A stretch of DNA of 8,424 nt. Source: Alphaproteobacteria bacterium (lineage in GTDB: Bacteria > Pseudomonadota > Alphaproteobacteria > Micropepsales > Micropepsaceae). Each line of letters begins with the position of its first letter. Position 1 is the first letter of the stretch. The stretch spans positions 2,183 to 10,606 of the forward strand of contig DMER01000241.1 of the NCBI GenBank assembly GCA_003451645.1, given 5' to 3'. Positions 1 through 5,271 of the stretch are shown here, in pieces. The position numbers were made by a program, and so were the translations under genes. The notes below the pieces were generated by a model that saw nothing but the letters and a program-made list of their open reading frames with translations, ran no database searches and was not told the DNA's origin.

Positions 1-768
1 AGGCTGGTCCGGGGTAACCCGCAATTGCTCGATCTCTGTCATCAGGTCGACAATATTGCCGCGATAGCCGTCCGGGATCGCGATGCGCACCGTCGCCGGG
101 TCTGGCGCATTGGCGGTGCCCTGGCCAATGAAGGCGTTGATCGCCCCGGCAATGCGCTTGGCGGTCGTGAAATCGGGATTGCGCAAGGCCAAGCGCAAGG
201 CGCTTTGGCCCGCGAGGTTATAGTGGACCTCGCGCTCGACGACGGCACCGGCCGGAATGCGGCCACTGGTCGGCACACCCTTGACGACGCTGGCGGCCGC
301 ACCTTGAACGGCAAAGCCCGCAACCGTCACCGCACCTTGAGCCACCGCATAGGTGTTGCCGTCGGCGCCCAGCATCGGCGTCGCGATGAGTGTACCGCCC
401 AGCAGGCTCTTGGCGTCGCCAATGGCCTGAACCGCGATGTCGATCCGCGACCCCTGGGTTGCAAAGGCGGGCAGTTCCGCGGTCACCGTGACGGCGGCGA
501 TATTGCCGGAATTCAGATTGGCGCCGCGTGTGTTCACGCCCAGGCGCTCAAGCATGGATTGCAGGCTTTGCAGTGTCTGAGGCGAATTGCGCAAGCTGTC
601 GCCGGTCCCTTGGAGACCAACCACCAAGCCATAGCCGAGGAGCATGTTCTTGCGCACGCCCTCGATGTCGGCCAAGTCCTTGATCCGCGACTGCGCGGCG
701 GCATAGACCGGTCCGTGCGCGGACATCATCATCAGCACCGCCGCCATCAGCACACGTAACCAGATCAT
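1..768 (-). CDS. flgI: Flagellar P-ring protein FlgI (5' part; 3' end beyond the window)
   Basis: FlgI is the secreted subunit of the P ring, the periplasmic bushing in the peptidoglycan layer through which the flagellar rod turns. The minus strand reads 256 uninterrupted codons from an ATG at 768-766 to base 1, so roughly the last 110 residues of a normal ~370-residue FlgI are missing. The start gives a signal peptide (hydrophobic residues 3-16, likely cleavage near VYA-A, residue 23) followed by the family's conserved N-terminal block: RIKDLADIEGVRKNMLLGYG (28-47), then LVVGLQGTGD (48-57). A GGGAAGGG ribosome site sits just upstream of the ATG. Transcription probably comes from the sigma-54 promoter at 803-818, leaving a leader of about 25 bases. 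Longer minus-strand readings starting further upstream would begin before this promoter. It is divergent from fliX. FlgA, its chaperone, is encoded in the neighbouring flgF operon. Identity is clear. Confidence 0.97.
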   Translation of the reverse strand, partial: MIWLRVLMAAVLMMMSAHGPVYAAAQSRIKDLADIEGVRKNMLLGYGLVVGLQGTGDSLRNSPQTLQSLQSMLERLGVNTRGANLNSGNIAAVTVTAELPAFATQGSRIDIAVQAIGDAKSLLGGTLIATPMLGADGNTYAVAQGAVTVAGFAVQGAAASVVKGVPTSGRIPAGAVVEREVHYNLAGQSALRLALRNPDFTTAKRIAGAINAFIGQGTANAPDPATVRIAIPDGYRGNIVDLMTEIEQLRVTPDQP

Positions 769-802
769 CGCCAGCCCTTCCCAACATATCGTGTGGTGGT
801 TA

Positions 803-818
803 AGCGAAATTCGTGCCA
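803..818 (-). promoter_or_regulatory. Sigma-54 (-24/-12) promoter of flgI
   Basis: Read on the minus strand the site is TGGCACGAATTTCGCT, against the RpoN consensus TGGCACG-N4-TTGCW: a full -24 block and one mismatch in the -12 block, with the obligatory GG-N10-GC spacing. The -12 GC lies at 804-805, placing the start of transcription near 792 and about 25 bases before the flgI ATG. A second site with the same -24 block lies before flgF. Prediction from sequence only. Confidence 0.8.
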
Positions 819-889
819 GGCCTGCTCCTGCATTAAAGCCCTGCGAATGTTGAGCTTTTCAGGTCGAGTGCGTAAAACCGCATGCACCT

Positions 890-906
890 CCGGCAAAAAG
901 TGCCGG
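890..906. promoter_or_regulatory. ftr-like palindrome, likely FlbD binding site (flgI/fliX)
   Basis: CCGGCA-AAAAG-TGCCGG is a perfect 6-bp inverted repeat around an A-rich 5-base spacer. The same core, CGGCA-N5-TGCCG, recurs at 5171-5185 in the other divergent flagellar control region. Its centre lies about 105 bases upstream of the predicted sigma-54 start of flgI, a normal distance for an enhancer bound by an NtrC-type activator. In Caulobacter the activator FlbD binds such ftr elements; assignment to FlbD here is by analogy. Confidence 0.7.
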
Positions 907-911
907 GGCGT

Positions 912-927
912 TTTAGCCGTCCTTAAC
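912..927 (+). promoter_or_regulatory. CtrA-like box upstream of fliX
   Basis: TTTA-GCCGTCC-TTAAC differs from the CtrA consensus TTAA-N7-TTAAC at one base of the left half. It points toward fliX, ends 47 bases before the fliX start codon, and begins 5 bases after the ftr-like palindrome. In Caulobacter class II flagellar promoters a CtrA box covers the -35 region. No convincing -10 hexamer is visible, which is common for such promoters. Confidence 0.6.
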
Positions 928-960
928 CCTCGGCCGTCACACTGCGCACGCTCAATCGGC

Positions 961-967
961 GGGGAGG
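961..967 (+). promoter_or_regulatory. Ribosome binding site fixing a TTG start for fliX
   Basis: GGGGAGG lies exactly 7 bases before the TTG at 975. No comparable site precedes the next in-frame ATG at 1014. This decides the rare TTG start. Confidence 0.75.
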
Positions 968-974
968 TTGCGCC

Positions 975-1385
975 TTGAAAGTAGATCGTCCACGGCCCAT
1001 CGAAACGGGAGCCATGCGCCGCGCGGGCAGGCCAGGGGCAGTCGCGCCGGGCTTTAGCGTGGACCTCGCGCAAGGAACAACCGCGGCCATGCCCAAGGCG
1101 GCAGCTTCGCCGCTTGGCGCAGTTGACGCGCTATTGGCTCTGCAAGCGGTGCCCGATGCGGTCATGCAGCGCTCCAAAGCGGTGCGGCGGGGCCAGGTGA
1201 TGCTCGACCTTCTGGATGATCTGCGTGACGGGATGTTGGCGGGCCAAATCTCGCGCGCCAGCGTGCAGCGATTGTCTGCCAGTCTCGTACGCGACGATCA
1301 ATTTACCGAGCCCGGATTGCAGGCGGTGCTGGACGCGATCGAGCTTCGCGCCCATGTCGAACTGGCCAAATTGGAGCGGCGCTAG
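975..1385 (+). CDS. fliX: Class II flagellar assembly regulator FliX
   Basis: FliX is a small alphaproteobacterial protein that couples completion of the early basal body to late flagellar transcription by controlling the sigma-54 activator FlbD. The 136-residue product has the expected length and layout: a low-complexity basic N-terminal third (1-45), a conserved VDALLALQ block (50-57), a helix RRGQVMLDLLDDLRDGMLAG (71-90), and a C-terminal helix rich in Leu, Ala and Glu (115-136) ending AKLERR. The TTG start is chosen because GGGGAGG lies 7 bases upstream; it also gives an MKV N-terminus, which I recall for FliX proteins. It is transcribed away from flgI, and the control region between them holds a CtrA-like box and an ftr-like palindrome. 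FliX would therefore be made early and help switch on flgI and the flgF operon, both of which carry sigma-54 promoters in this window. Confidence 0.9.
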   Translation: MKVDRPRPIETGAMRRAGRPGAVAPGFSVDLAQGTTAAMPKAAASPLGAVDALLALQAVPDAVMQRSKAVRRGQVMLDLLDDLRDGMLAGQISRASVQRLSASLVRDDQFTEPGLQAVLDAIELRAHVELAKLERR

Positions 1386-1455
1386 GCCATGCCCTGGGGC
1401 ATCTTTCGCACCTGCAGCATGACGCAAATCGTTCAAAAAGCTGGCATTTCCGCCG

Positions 1456-1484
1456 TTGAACAGCCGAGGCGGCCTGACTATAGT
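1456..1484 (+). promoter_or_regulatory. Sigma-70-type promoter, probably for dksA
   Basis: TTGAAC (1456-1461), a spacer of exactly 17 bases, and TATAGT (1479-1484) form a good housekeeping promoter: 4/6 and 5/6 matches to the -35 and -10 consensus. It would start transcription near 1491, giving dksA a leader of about 95 bases. No CtrA, ftr or sigma-54 element is seen in this gap (1386-1586), so dksA looks independent of the flagellar hierarchy around it. Confidence 0.5.
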
Positions 1485-1586
1485 CCGCGCGAATTTGTGA
1501 TCACGGCAACTGCGCGGATGCGGCCGTCCGGCCGTACAAAGAGCGAGCAGAACACACAACAGATTATCAGGGATTGGTAGACCGCC

Positions 1587-2003
1587 ATGGGTATTGTGTT
1601 GACGGCCGATTACCGGCCCTCGGAAGACGAGCCGTTTATGAATGAGCGCCAGCGCGAATACTTCCGGCAGAAATTGCTGCGCTGGAAAGACGATATCTTG
1701 CGCGAATCCAAGGAGACGCTACACAGCCTTGCCGCCGACACGACCTCGCATGCCGATATTGCCGACCGCGCCTCAACCGAGACGGAGCGCGCCAATGAAT
1801 TGCGCACGCGCGACCGGCAGCGCAAATTGATCTCCAAGATCGAGGCGGCGCTGCGCCGTTTGGATGAAGGCACCTACGGCTTTTGCGAGGAGACGGGCGA
1901 GCCCATCACGCTGCGCCGTCTTGAGGCGCGGCCTGTCGCCACCTTGAGCATCGAAGCGCAAGAGCGGCATGAGCGGCGCGAGCGGGTCTATCGGGATGAT
2001 TAG
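1587..2003 (+). CDS. dksA: RNA polymerase-binding transcription factor DksA (one-cysteine type)
   Basis: DksA binds the secondary channel of RNA polymerase and, with ppGpp, adjusts rRNA and biosynthetic promoters. The 138-residue product shows the family layout: N-terminal PSEDEPFMNERQREYF (11-26), a coiled coil (about 22-95), the coiled-coil tip motif DIADRA (57-62, the DxxDxA that reaches the polymerase active site), ELRTRDRQRKLISKIE (71-86), then the zinc-finger fold region GTYGFCEETGEPITLRRLEA (95-114). Only Cys100 of the usual four zinc ligands remains; the others are Thr103, Ser121 and Ala124. This pattern is, to my knowledge, common in alphaproteobacterial DksA, so it is not a decayed copy. 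ATG 1587 is preferred to Met18 (1638) because the PSEDEPFMNERQ stretch is conserved in relatives; its ribosome site is weak. The 3' end faces flgH across only 15 bases. Confidence 0.93.
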   Translation: MGIVLTADYRPSEDEPFMNERQREYFRQKLLRWKDDILRESKETLHSLAADTTSHADIADRASTETERANELRTRDRQRKLISKIEAALRRLDEGTYGFCEETGEPITLRRLEARPVATLSIEAQERHERRERVYRDD

Positions 2004-2028
2004 TCCGGACTGCCCCCTTTAGAAGGGG
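2002..2028. terminator. Possible hairpin at the dksA/flgH tail-to-tail junction
   Basis: Two adjacent symmetrical elements cover both stop codons: the perfect 10-bp palindrome AGTCCGGACT (2002-2011) and a 6-bp stem CCCCTT-TAG-AAGGGG (2014-2028, 3-base loop). Either could slow polymerase coming from both sides. Neither strand has a following T-run, so a standard Rho-independent terminator is not shown. Confidence 0.25.
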
Positions 2029-2762
2029 AAGAGGATATCCACGACCTGCGCGCCCAGACGCGGCTGCTGCATGTCCGTCAACTGACCACGCCCGCCATAG
2101 GAAATCCGCGCCTCTGCCAGCTGGCTGTGCTTGATCTCGTTCGTGGCAGAGACATCTTCAGGCCGCACAATGCCCGAAACCGTCAGTTCACGGACTTCGA
2201 AATTGATCCGCACCTCCTGACGGCCCTCGACCACCAGATTGCCATTGGGCAGAACCTGGCTGACCACCGCCGCCACTGTGAGCGCGATTTTCTCCGACCG
2301 GTTGACGGCGCCCGCCCCTTGGGTGGCGCTATCGCTGCCAATATCCAGCGCGGCGGAGGGCGTGTACCCATCCGGCAGTAGCTTGCCCACCACGCCGGTC
2401 TCCAGCCCCAAAAGGTTGGTCAGGTCCGCCTTTTCGTCCGATTTGCGGCTGCGGGTGGTTTGGTTGGAGACTTGCGCCTGGTCGGCAATGTCGATCCGTA
2501 CCGTGACGATATCGCCAATGCGGCTCGCGCGCTGGTCCTTAAAGAAAGAGCGCGAGCCCGCAGCCCAGAGCGAATTCGCCTGATAAATCGGCGTTTCCTG
2601 GCGCGGCATGGGCATCACGATGGGGCGTTGCCCGGCAGTGTCATGACCGCTTGCGACTGGCGTCAAATGAGGCGGCGCACCGATCTGAGCCAGCCGGTCA
2701 GCGGTGGAACAACCCGCGGTCAGCGCGGCGAGAGCAAAAATGGCGGTCAAGCGTTGAAACAT
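2019..2762 (-). CDS. flgH: Flagellar L-ring lipoprotein FlgH
   Basis: FlgH is the outer-membrane lipoprotein that forms the L ring around the flagellar rod. From the ATG at 2762 the product is 247 residues, close to the family's ~230. It begins with a lipoprotein signal (MFQR, hydrophobic 5-16, then LTAGC with lipidation Cys18; the -3 position is Thr rather than the usual Leu). Family landmarks follow: SLWAAGSRSFFKDQRASRIGDIVTV (64-88, the F-D-R-A..IGD block), VLPNGNLVVEGRQEVRIN (170-187), ELTVSGIVRPEDVSATNEI (192-210) and a C-terminal VDILFPF. The frame is open up to a TTG at 2801 overlapping the flgA stop, but that start would bury the signal sequence behind 13 polar residues, so ATG 2762 is chosen. 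The ribosome site (GAGAAAG) is weak. Last gene of the flgF-G-A-H operon; 35 bases after flgA. Confidence 0.95.
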   Translation of the reverse strand: MFQRLTAIFALAALTAGCSTADRLAQIGAPPHLTPVASGHDTAGQRPIVMPMPRQETPIYQANSLWAAGSRSFFKDQRASRIGDIVTVRIDIADQAQVSNQTTRSRKSDEKADLTNLLGLETGVVGKLLPDGYTPSAALDIGSDSATQGAGAVNRSEKIALTVAAVVSQVLPNGNLVVEGRQEVRINFEVRELTVSGIVRPEDVSATNEIKHSQLAEARISYGGRGQLTDMQQPRLGAQVVDILFPF

Positions 2763-2797
2763 GGCGTGGGCTTTCTCGTCGTTATGGTGTGGCCGGA

Positions 2798-3487
2798 TCA
2801 AATTGGATTGCGGATTTCGGCTTGCCCGGGGGCGGTTGCCACGGCGTCGAGCGTTTTCTTCGACCGCAAATTGAGGATCTGCAGCGGCTCGCCGGGGCCT
2901 GCGTCATGCATCGCTTGCGCAGCCGCCGACAGTTCAAGACCGCCTACGACAAACCGCACAGACACCGCATCGCCTTTCAGGATCACCGGTTTGCGGCGCA
3001 ACGATTGTGCCGTCACCGGACGGTTGGCGTTGAGATGGTAACGCGGGGTCAAACCTTCCAGTTCCTGGAGCGTGCGGACGGTGCCCGGGGGCAGACGATT
3101 AGGCTCAAGCGTCTGTGTTACGATGTCGGCACTGCGGATAACGTCACCGGGCTTAACATCCCGGGCGAGCACCGGAATGCTGACCAATGGCGTCGCGATA
3201 CCGGTCAGTAGGGTGGGCGGCATGGCCTGCGCGCCCTGTGCCGCCTCGATCCGGAGCGCGAAACGATGCGTGTGCGGATCGAAGCTTTCGACCGAGATCT
3301 GCGCATCCGGACCGTACAGCCGGCCTGCGGCCTCTGCGATGGCAGGCTTTGTGAAGGCGAGCCGGGCGAATTGACCCGCGCCATAGCGGGCGGCGACGGC
3401 CTCTGCCGCGCGCTCCCCGAAAGTTGGCGGTGTTTGTGCTTTGGCTGCGGCGGCCGACAGGAGAAGAATGAGCAGGGCTTTGATCAT
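2798..3487 (-). CDS. flgA: P-ring assembly chaperone FlgA
   Basis: FlgA is a periplasmic chaperone needed to polymerise FlgI into the P ring. The 229-residue product has a signal peptide (MIKALLILLLSAAAAKA, likely cut after residue 17), a variable N-terminal domain (20-95), a SAF domain (about 102-165, with VKPGDVIRSADI at 111-122 and LNANRPVTAQSLR at 152-164) and the C-terminal ChapFlgA part (166-227: KGDAVSVRF, GEPLQILNLRSKK, then the closing APGQAEI). Length matches the family. AGGAG, overlapping the flgG stop codon, lies 7 bases before the ATG, so translation is probably coupled to flgG; the gap between them is 10 bases. Its client FlgI is encoded at the left edge of this window. Confidence 0.95.
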   Translation of the reverse strand: MIKALLILLLSAAAAKAQTPPTFGERAAEAVAARYGAGQFARLAFTKPAIAEAAGRLYGPDAQISVESFDPHTHRFALRIEAAQGAQAMPPTLLTGIATPLVSIPVLARDVKPGDVIRSADIVTQTLEPNRLPPGTVRTLQELEGLTPRYHLNANRPVTAQSLRRKPVILKGDAVSVRFVVGGLELSAAAQAMHDAGPGEPLQILNLRSKKTLDAVATAPGQAEIRNPI

Positions 3488-3497
3488 CGCTCAACTC

Positions 3498-4289
3498 CTA
3501 ACCGCGGGCCAGACGTGACGTGGTCTGCAGCATCTCGTCAGAGGCCGTGATCACTTTGGAATTCATGTCATAGGCGCGCTGAGCAGTAATCAGAGATGTA
3601 ATCTCCGATACCGCGTTCACATTCGAGGTCTCGAGGAAGCCTTGCAGAATTGTTCCGTACCCGGTACCGCCTGGTGTGCCTACTTGAGCAGCCCCTGAGG
3701 AGGCCGTTTCGCGGAATAGATTGTCGCCCAAACTCTCAAGGCCGGCCTCATTCGGGAAAATCGCCAATTCCAGCTGCCCGACCACAGTCTCCGCGGTTTG
3801 GCCCGCCAGCTTGATCGACACCTGCCCTTGCGAATTGATGGTCACGTCGGTTGCGTCCTGCGGCACGGTTATCCCGGGCTCGACCGGATAGCCATCGTTC
3901 GTGACGATTTGTCCGGTTGCGGACAAGGCGAAGGAGCCCGCGCGCGTGTAGCCCGTCTCCCCATCAGGCTTGCGGATGCGGAAAAAACCCTTGCCCTCGA
4001 TGGCCAGATCATAACGGCTCTCGGTCAGGTTCATATTGCCCTGGCTCATCAGGCGGTAGACAGCCCCGGTCTTGACACCAGAGCCCACCTGAATGCCTGT
4101 AGGCACCAAAGTGCCGGAAGCGGAGGATGTCGAACCCATCCGCTCGATATTCTGGTAGATCAGATCTTGAAACTCCGCCCGCTGACGTTTGAAGCCCGTC
4201 GTGTTCATATTCGCGATATTGTTGGAGATGACCTCAACGTTCAGCTGCTGGGCCAGCATACCGGTCGAGGCGATGTTCAGGGAACGCAT
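3498..4289 (-). CDS. flgG: Flagellar distal rod protein FlgG
   Basis: FlgG builds the distal rod that passes through the P and L rings and joins the hook. The 263-residue product is the family's normal length. It shows the N-terminal rod/hook helix motif (VISNNIANMNTTGFKRQRAEF, 20-40), the FlgG-specific stretch following YQNIER (45-68, GSTSSASGTLVPTGIQVG) that distinguishes FlgG from the hook protein, the core domain (SRYDLAIEGKGFF, 91-103; YTRAGSF, 114-120; IVTNDGYPV, 128-136) and the C-terminal helix (LETSNVNAVSEITSLITAQRAY, 219-240). It is exported by the flagellar type III system and so has no signal peptide. AAGGA lies 7 bases before the ATG. It follows flgF by 23 bases in the sigma-54 operon. 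Confidence 0.97.
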   Translation of the reverse strand: MRSLNIASTGMLAQQLNVEVISNNIANMNTTGFKRQRAEFQDLIYQNIERMGSTSSASGTLVPTGIQVGSGVKTGAVYRLMSQGNMNLTESRYDLAIEGKGFFRIRKPDGETGYTRAGSFALSATGQIVTNDGYPVEPGITVPQDATDVTINSQGQVSIKLAGQTAETVVGQLELAIFPNEAGLESLGDNLFRETASSGAAQVGTPGGTGYGTILQGFLETSNVNAVSEITSLITAQRAYDMNSKVITASDEMLQTTSRLARG

Positions 4290-4312
4290 GGGTTTGTCCT
4301 TACACGTATGGT

Positions 4313-5050
4313 CTAGCTGCGCACTTCGCCAAGCTTCTGCACGGCGCGTTTGAGCGTTTCTTCAGATTGGTTGACTTGTTCCGACACGGCCTGATAGGCG
4401 CGGCTGATCTCGATCATTCGGGTGATTTCGGCCACGCCCTGCACATTGGAGCGCTCCAGCATTCCTTGCGCAAGGCGGGGTGCGGCGGCCGGAGCGGGGG
4501 CCTCATCGCTGCGCAAGAGATTTGCGCCTTCCTTGATCATGGTTTGCTCATTGGCGAAAGTCACAACACGCAGGCGGCCCGCGACTGTACCGTTCGCCGA
4601 AACCGTTCCGTCCTCGGAGATTTTGATGTCTGTGGCATTGGCGGGAAGCGACAAGGGGCCAGCCTCTCCCATCACACCGAGGCCATCGCGGGTGACAACG
4701 CGGCCCGCGCTGTCGATTTTGAAATGCCCGTCGCGTGTGAAGCGCTCGCCGTTTGGTGTCTCAATCACGAAGTGGCCGGCGCCGCCAATGGCGACGTCCA
4801 ATGGCGCACCGGTCTGCTCCAAAGGGCCTGCGGAGAGATCGCGCAAGACGCGGTAGTCGCGCACAAAGGCCACCTCCGCGGTTCCCTCCAAACGGTCGGG
4901 GGCATCCACTTGCGCCAGGACTTGCTCAAAGATGGGGTTCTCGCGCTTGTAACCGCCGGTCGAGATGTTCGCGACATTGTTCGCGACTATCTCCATCGAG
5001 CGGCGCAAGGCCAGTTGAGCGGTCAAGCCGACAAGCAGTGCATTTTCCAT
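4313..5050 (-). CDS. flgF: Flagellar proximal rod protein FlgF
   Basis: FlgF is a proximal rod subunit exported by the flagellar type III apparatus. From ATG 5050 the product is 245 residues, as usual for FlgF. It shows the N-terminal rod motif (IVANNVANISTGGYKRENP, 21-39), the core block FTRDGHFKIDSAGRVVTRDG (104-123) and the C-terminal helix LERSNVQGVAEITRMIEISR (198-217). The frame is open up to 5176, but that longer form begins upstream of the predicted sigma-54 promoter, and its extra 42 residues (Arg-rich, Trp- and Cys-containing) resemble no FlgF N-terminus. GAGGGGA lies 10 bases before ATG 5050. First gene of the flgF-G-A-H operon, divergent from fliL. A short Ala/Pro run (184-191) in the core is mildly unusual. 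Confidence 0.96.
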   Translation of the reverse strand: MENALLVGLTAQLALRRSMEIVANNVANISTGGYKRENPIFEQVLAQVDAPDRLEGTAEVAFVRDYRVLRDLSAGPLEQTGAPLDVAIGGAGHFVIETPNGERFTRDGHFKIDSAGRVVTRDGLGVMGEAGPLSLPANATDIKISEDGTVSANGTVAGRLRVVTFANEQTMIKEGANLLRSDEAPAPAAAPRLAQGMLERSNVQGVAEITRMIEISRAYQAVSEQVNQSEETLKRAVQKLGEVRS

Positions 5051-5103
5051 GGACGCAAGATCCCCTCGCCGGTAGGTCCAGCGGACCCTTGGCGGTTGTG
5101 CGT

Positions 5104-5119
5104 TGCATCCCCCGTGCCA
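5104..5119 (-). promoter_or_regulatory. Sigma-54 (-24/-12) promoter of the flgF-G-A-H operon
   Basis: The minus strand reads TGGCACGGGGGATGCA: a perfect -24 block, GG-N10-GC spacing, and ATGCA for the ideal TTGCA at -12 (GC at 5105-5106). Transcription should start near 5093, about 43 bases before the flgF ATG. The ftr-like palindrome is centred about 85 bases upstream of that start. Confidence 0.85.
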
Positions 5120-5170
5120 GCGCAGAAATCGCGTTTTACTGAGGTTTTTGGTTCTCATGGTCCGGCGGGG

Positions 5171-5185
5171 CGGCAAAAAATGCCG
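5171..5185. promoter_or_regulatory. ftr-like palindrome, likely FlbD binding site (flgF/fliL)
   Basis: CGGCA-AAAAA-TGCCG is a perfect 5-bp inverted repeat with a 5-base A-tract spacer. It matches the element at 890-906 at all ten core arm bases and four of five spacer bases. It lies between the sigma-54 promoter of flgF and the start of fliL, so it could activate the first and repress the second, as FlbD does at different Caulobacter promoters. FlbD assignment is by analogy. Confidence 0.7.
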
Positions 5186-5200
5186 GGACCATACGCAATC

Positions 5201-5206
5201 TTAACC
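5201..5206 (+). promoter_or_regulatory. CtrA half-site (TTAACC) upstream of fliL
   Basis: TTAACC lies 15 bases after the ftr-like palindrome and 65 bases before the fliL ATG. The region before fliX also has TTAACC, 16 bases after its palindrome. The expected left half-site is not recognisable here (CATA at the N7 spacing), so this is a half-site only; single TTAAC words occur by chance. It is kept because of the conserved position. Confidence 0.3.
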
Positions 5207-5271
5207 GGGCGGGGCCTAGAAGTCAGAGCACGGACAAATTGCGCTAAAGTGTCAGTAAACGGATTGTTAAG

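Noticed and set aside
25..759. Long plus-strand open frame of 244 codons opposite flgI
   Set aside because: It lies wholly antisense to flgI, whose minus-strand reading gives clear FlgI motifs and a signal peptide; the Arg/His/Gly-rich product is typical of a high-GC shadow frame.
798..803. TTAACC on the minus strand next to the -12 element of flgI as a CtrA half-site
   Set aside because: No partner half at N7 spacing; TTAAC words are expected several times by chance in a window of this size.
830..880. IHF site between the sigma-54 promoter and the ftr palindrome
   Set aside because: IHF often bends DNA in this arrangement in Caulobacter, but no match to WATCARNNNNTTR is seen here or at 5120-5170.
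765..1073. Minus-strand open frame ending in an ATGA-type overlap with flgI
   Set aside because: It covers the flgI/fliX control elements and the 5' end of fliX; the product has no motif, and its last codons lie downstream of the sigma-54 promoter for flgI.
1389..1406. ATGCC-CTGG-GGCAT hairpin followed by CTTT after fliX as a terminator
   Set aside because: Only a 5-bp stem and three T; too weak to call.
5051..5176. N-terminal extension of flgF to 5176
   Set aside because: It would start upstream of the sigma-54 promoter and adds residues unlike any FlgF; ATG 5050 has GAGGGGA upstream and the standard rod-protein N-terminus.
5256..5270. TAAA-CGGATTG-TTAA as a CtrA box for fliL
   Set aside because: It abuts the fliL start codon, leaving no room for a promoter downstream, and has mismatches in both halves (TAAA, and G for the final C). 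A repressor role cannot be excluded but nothing supports it.
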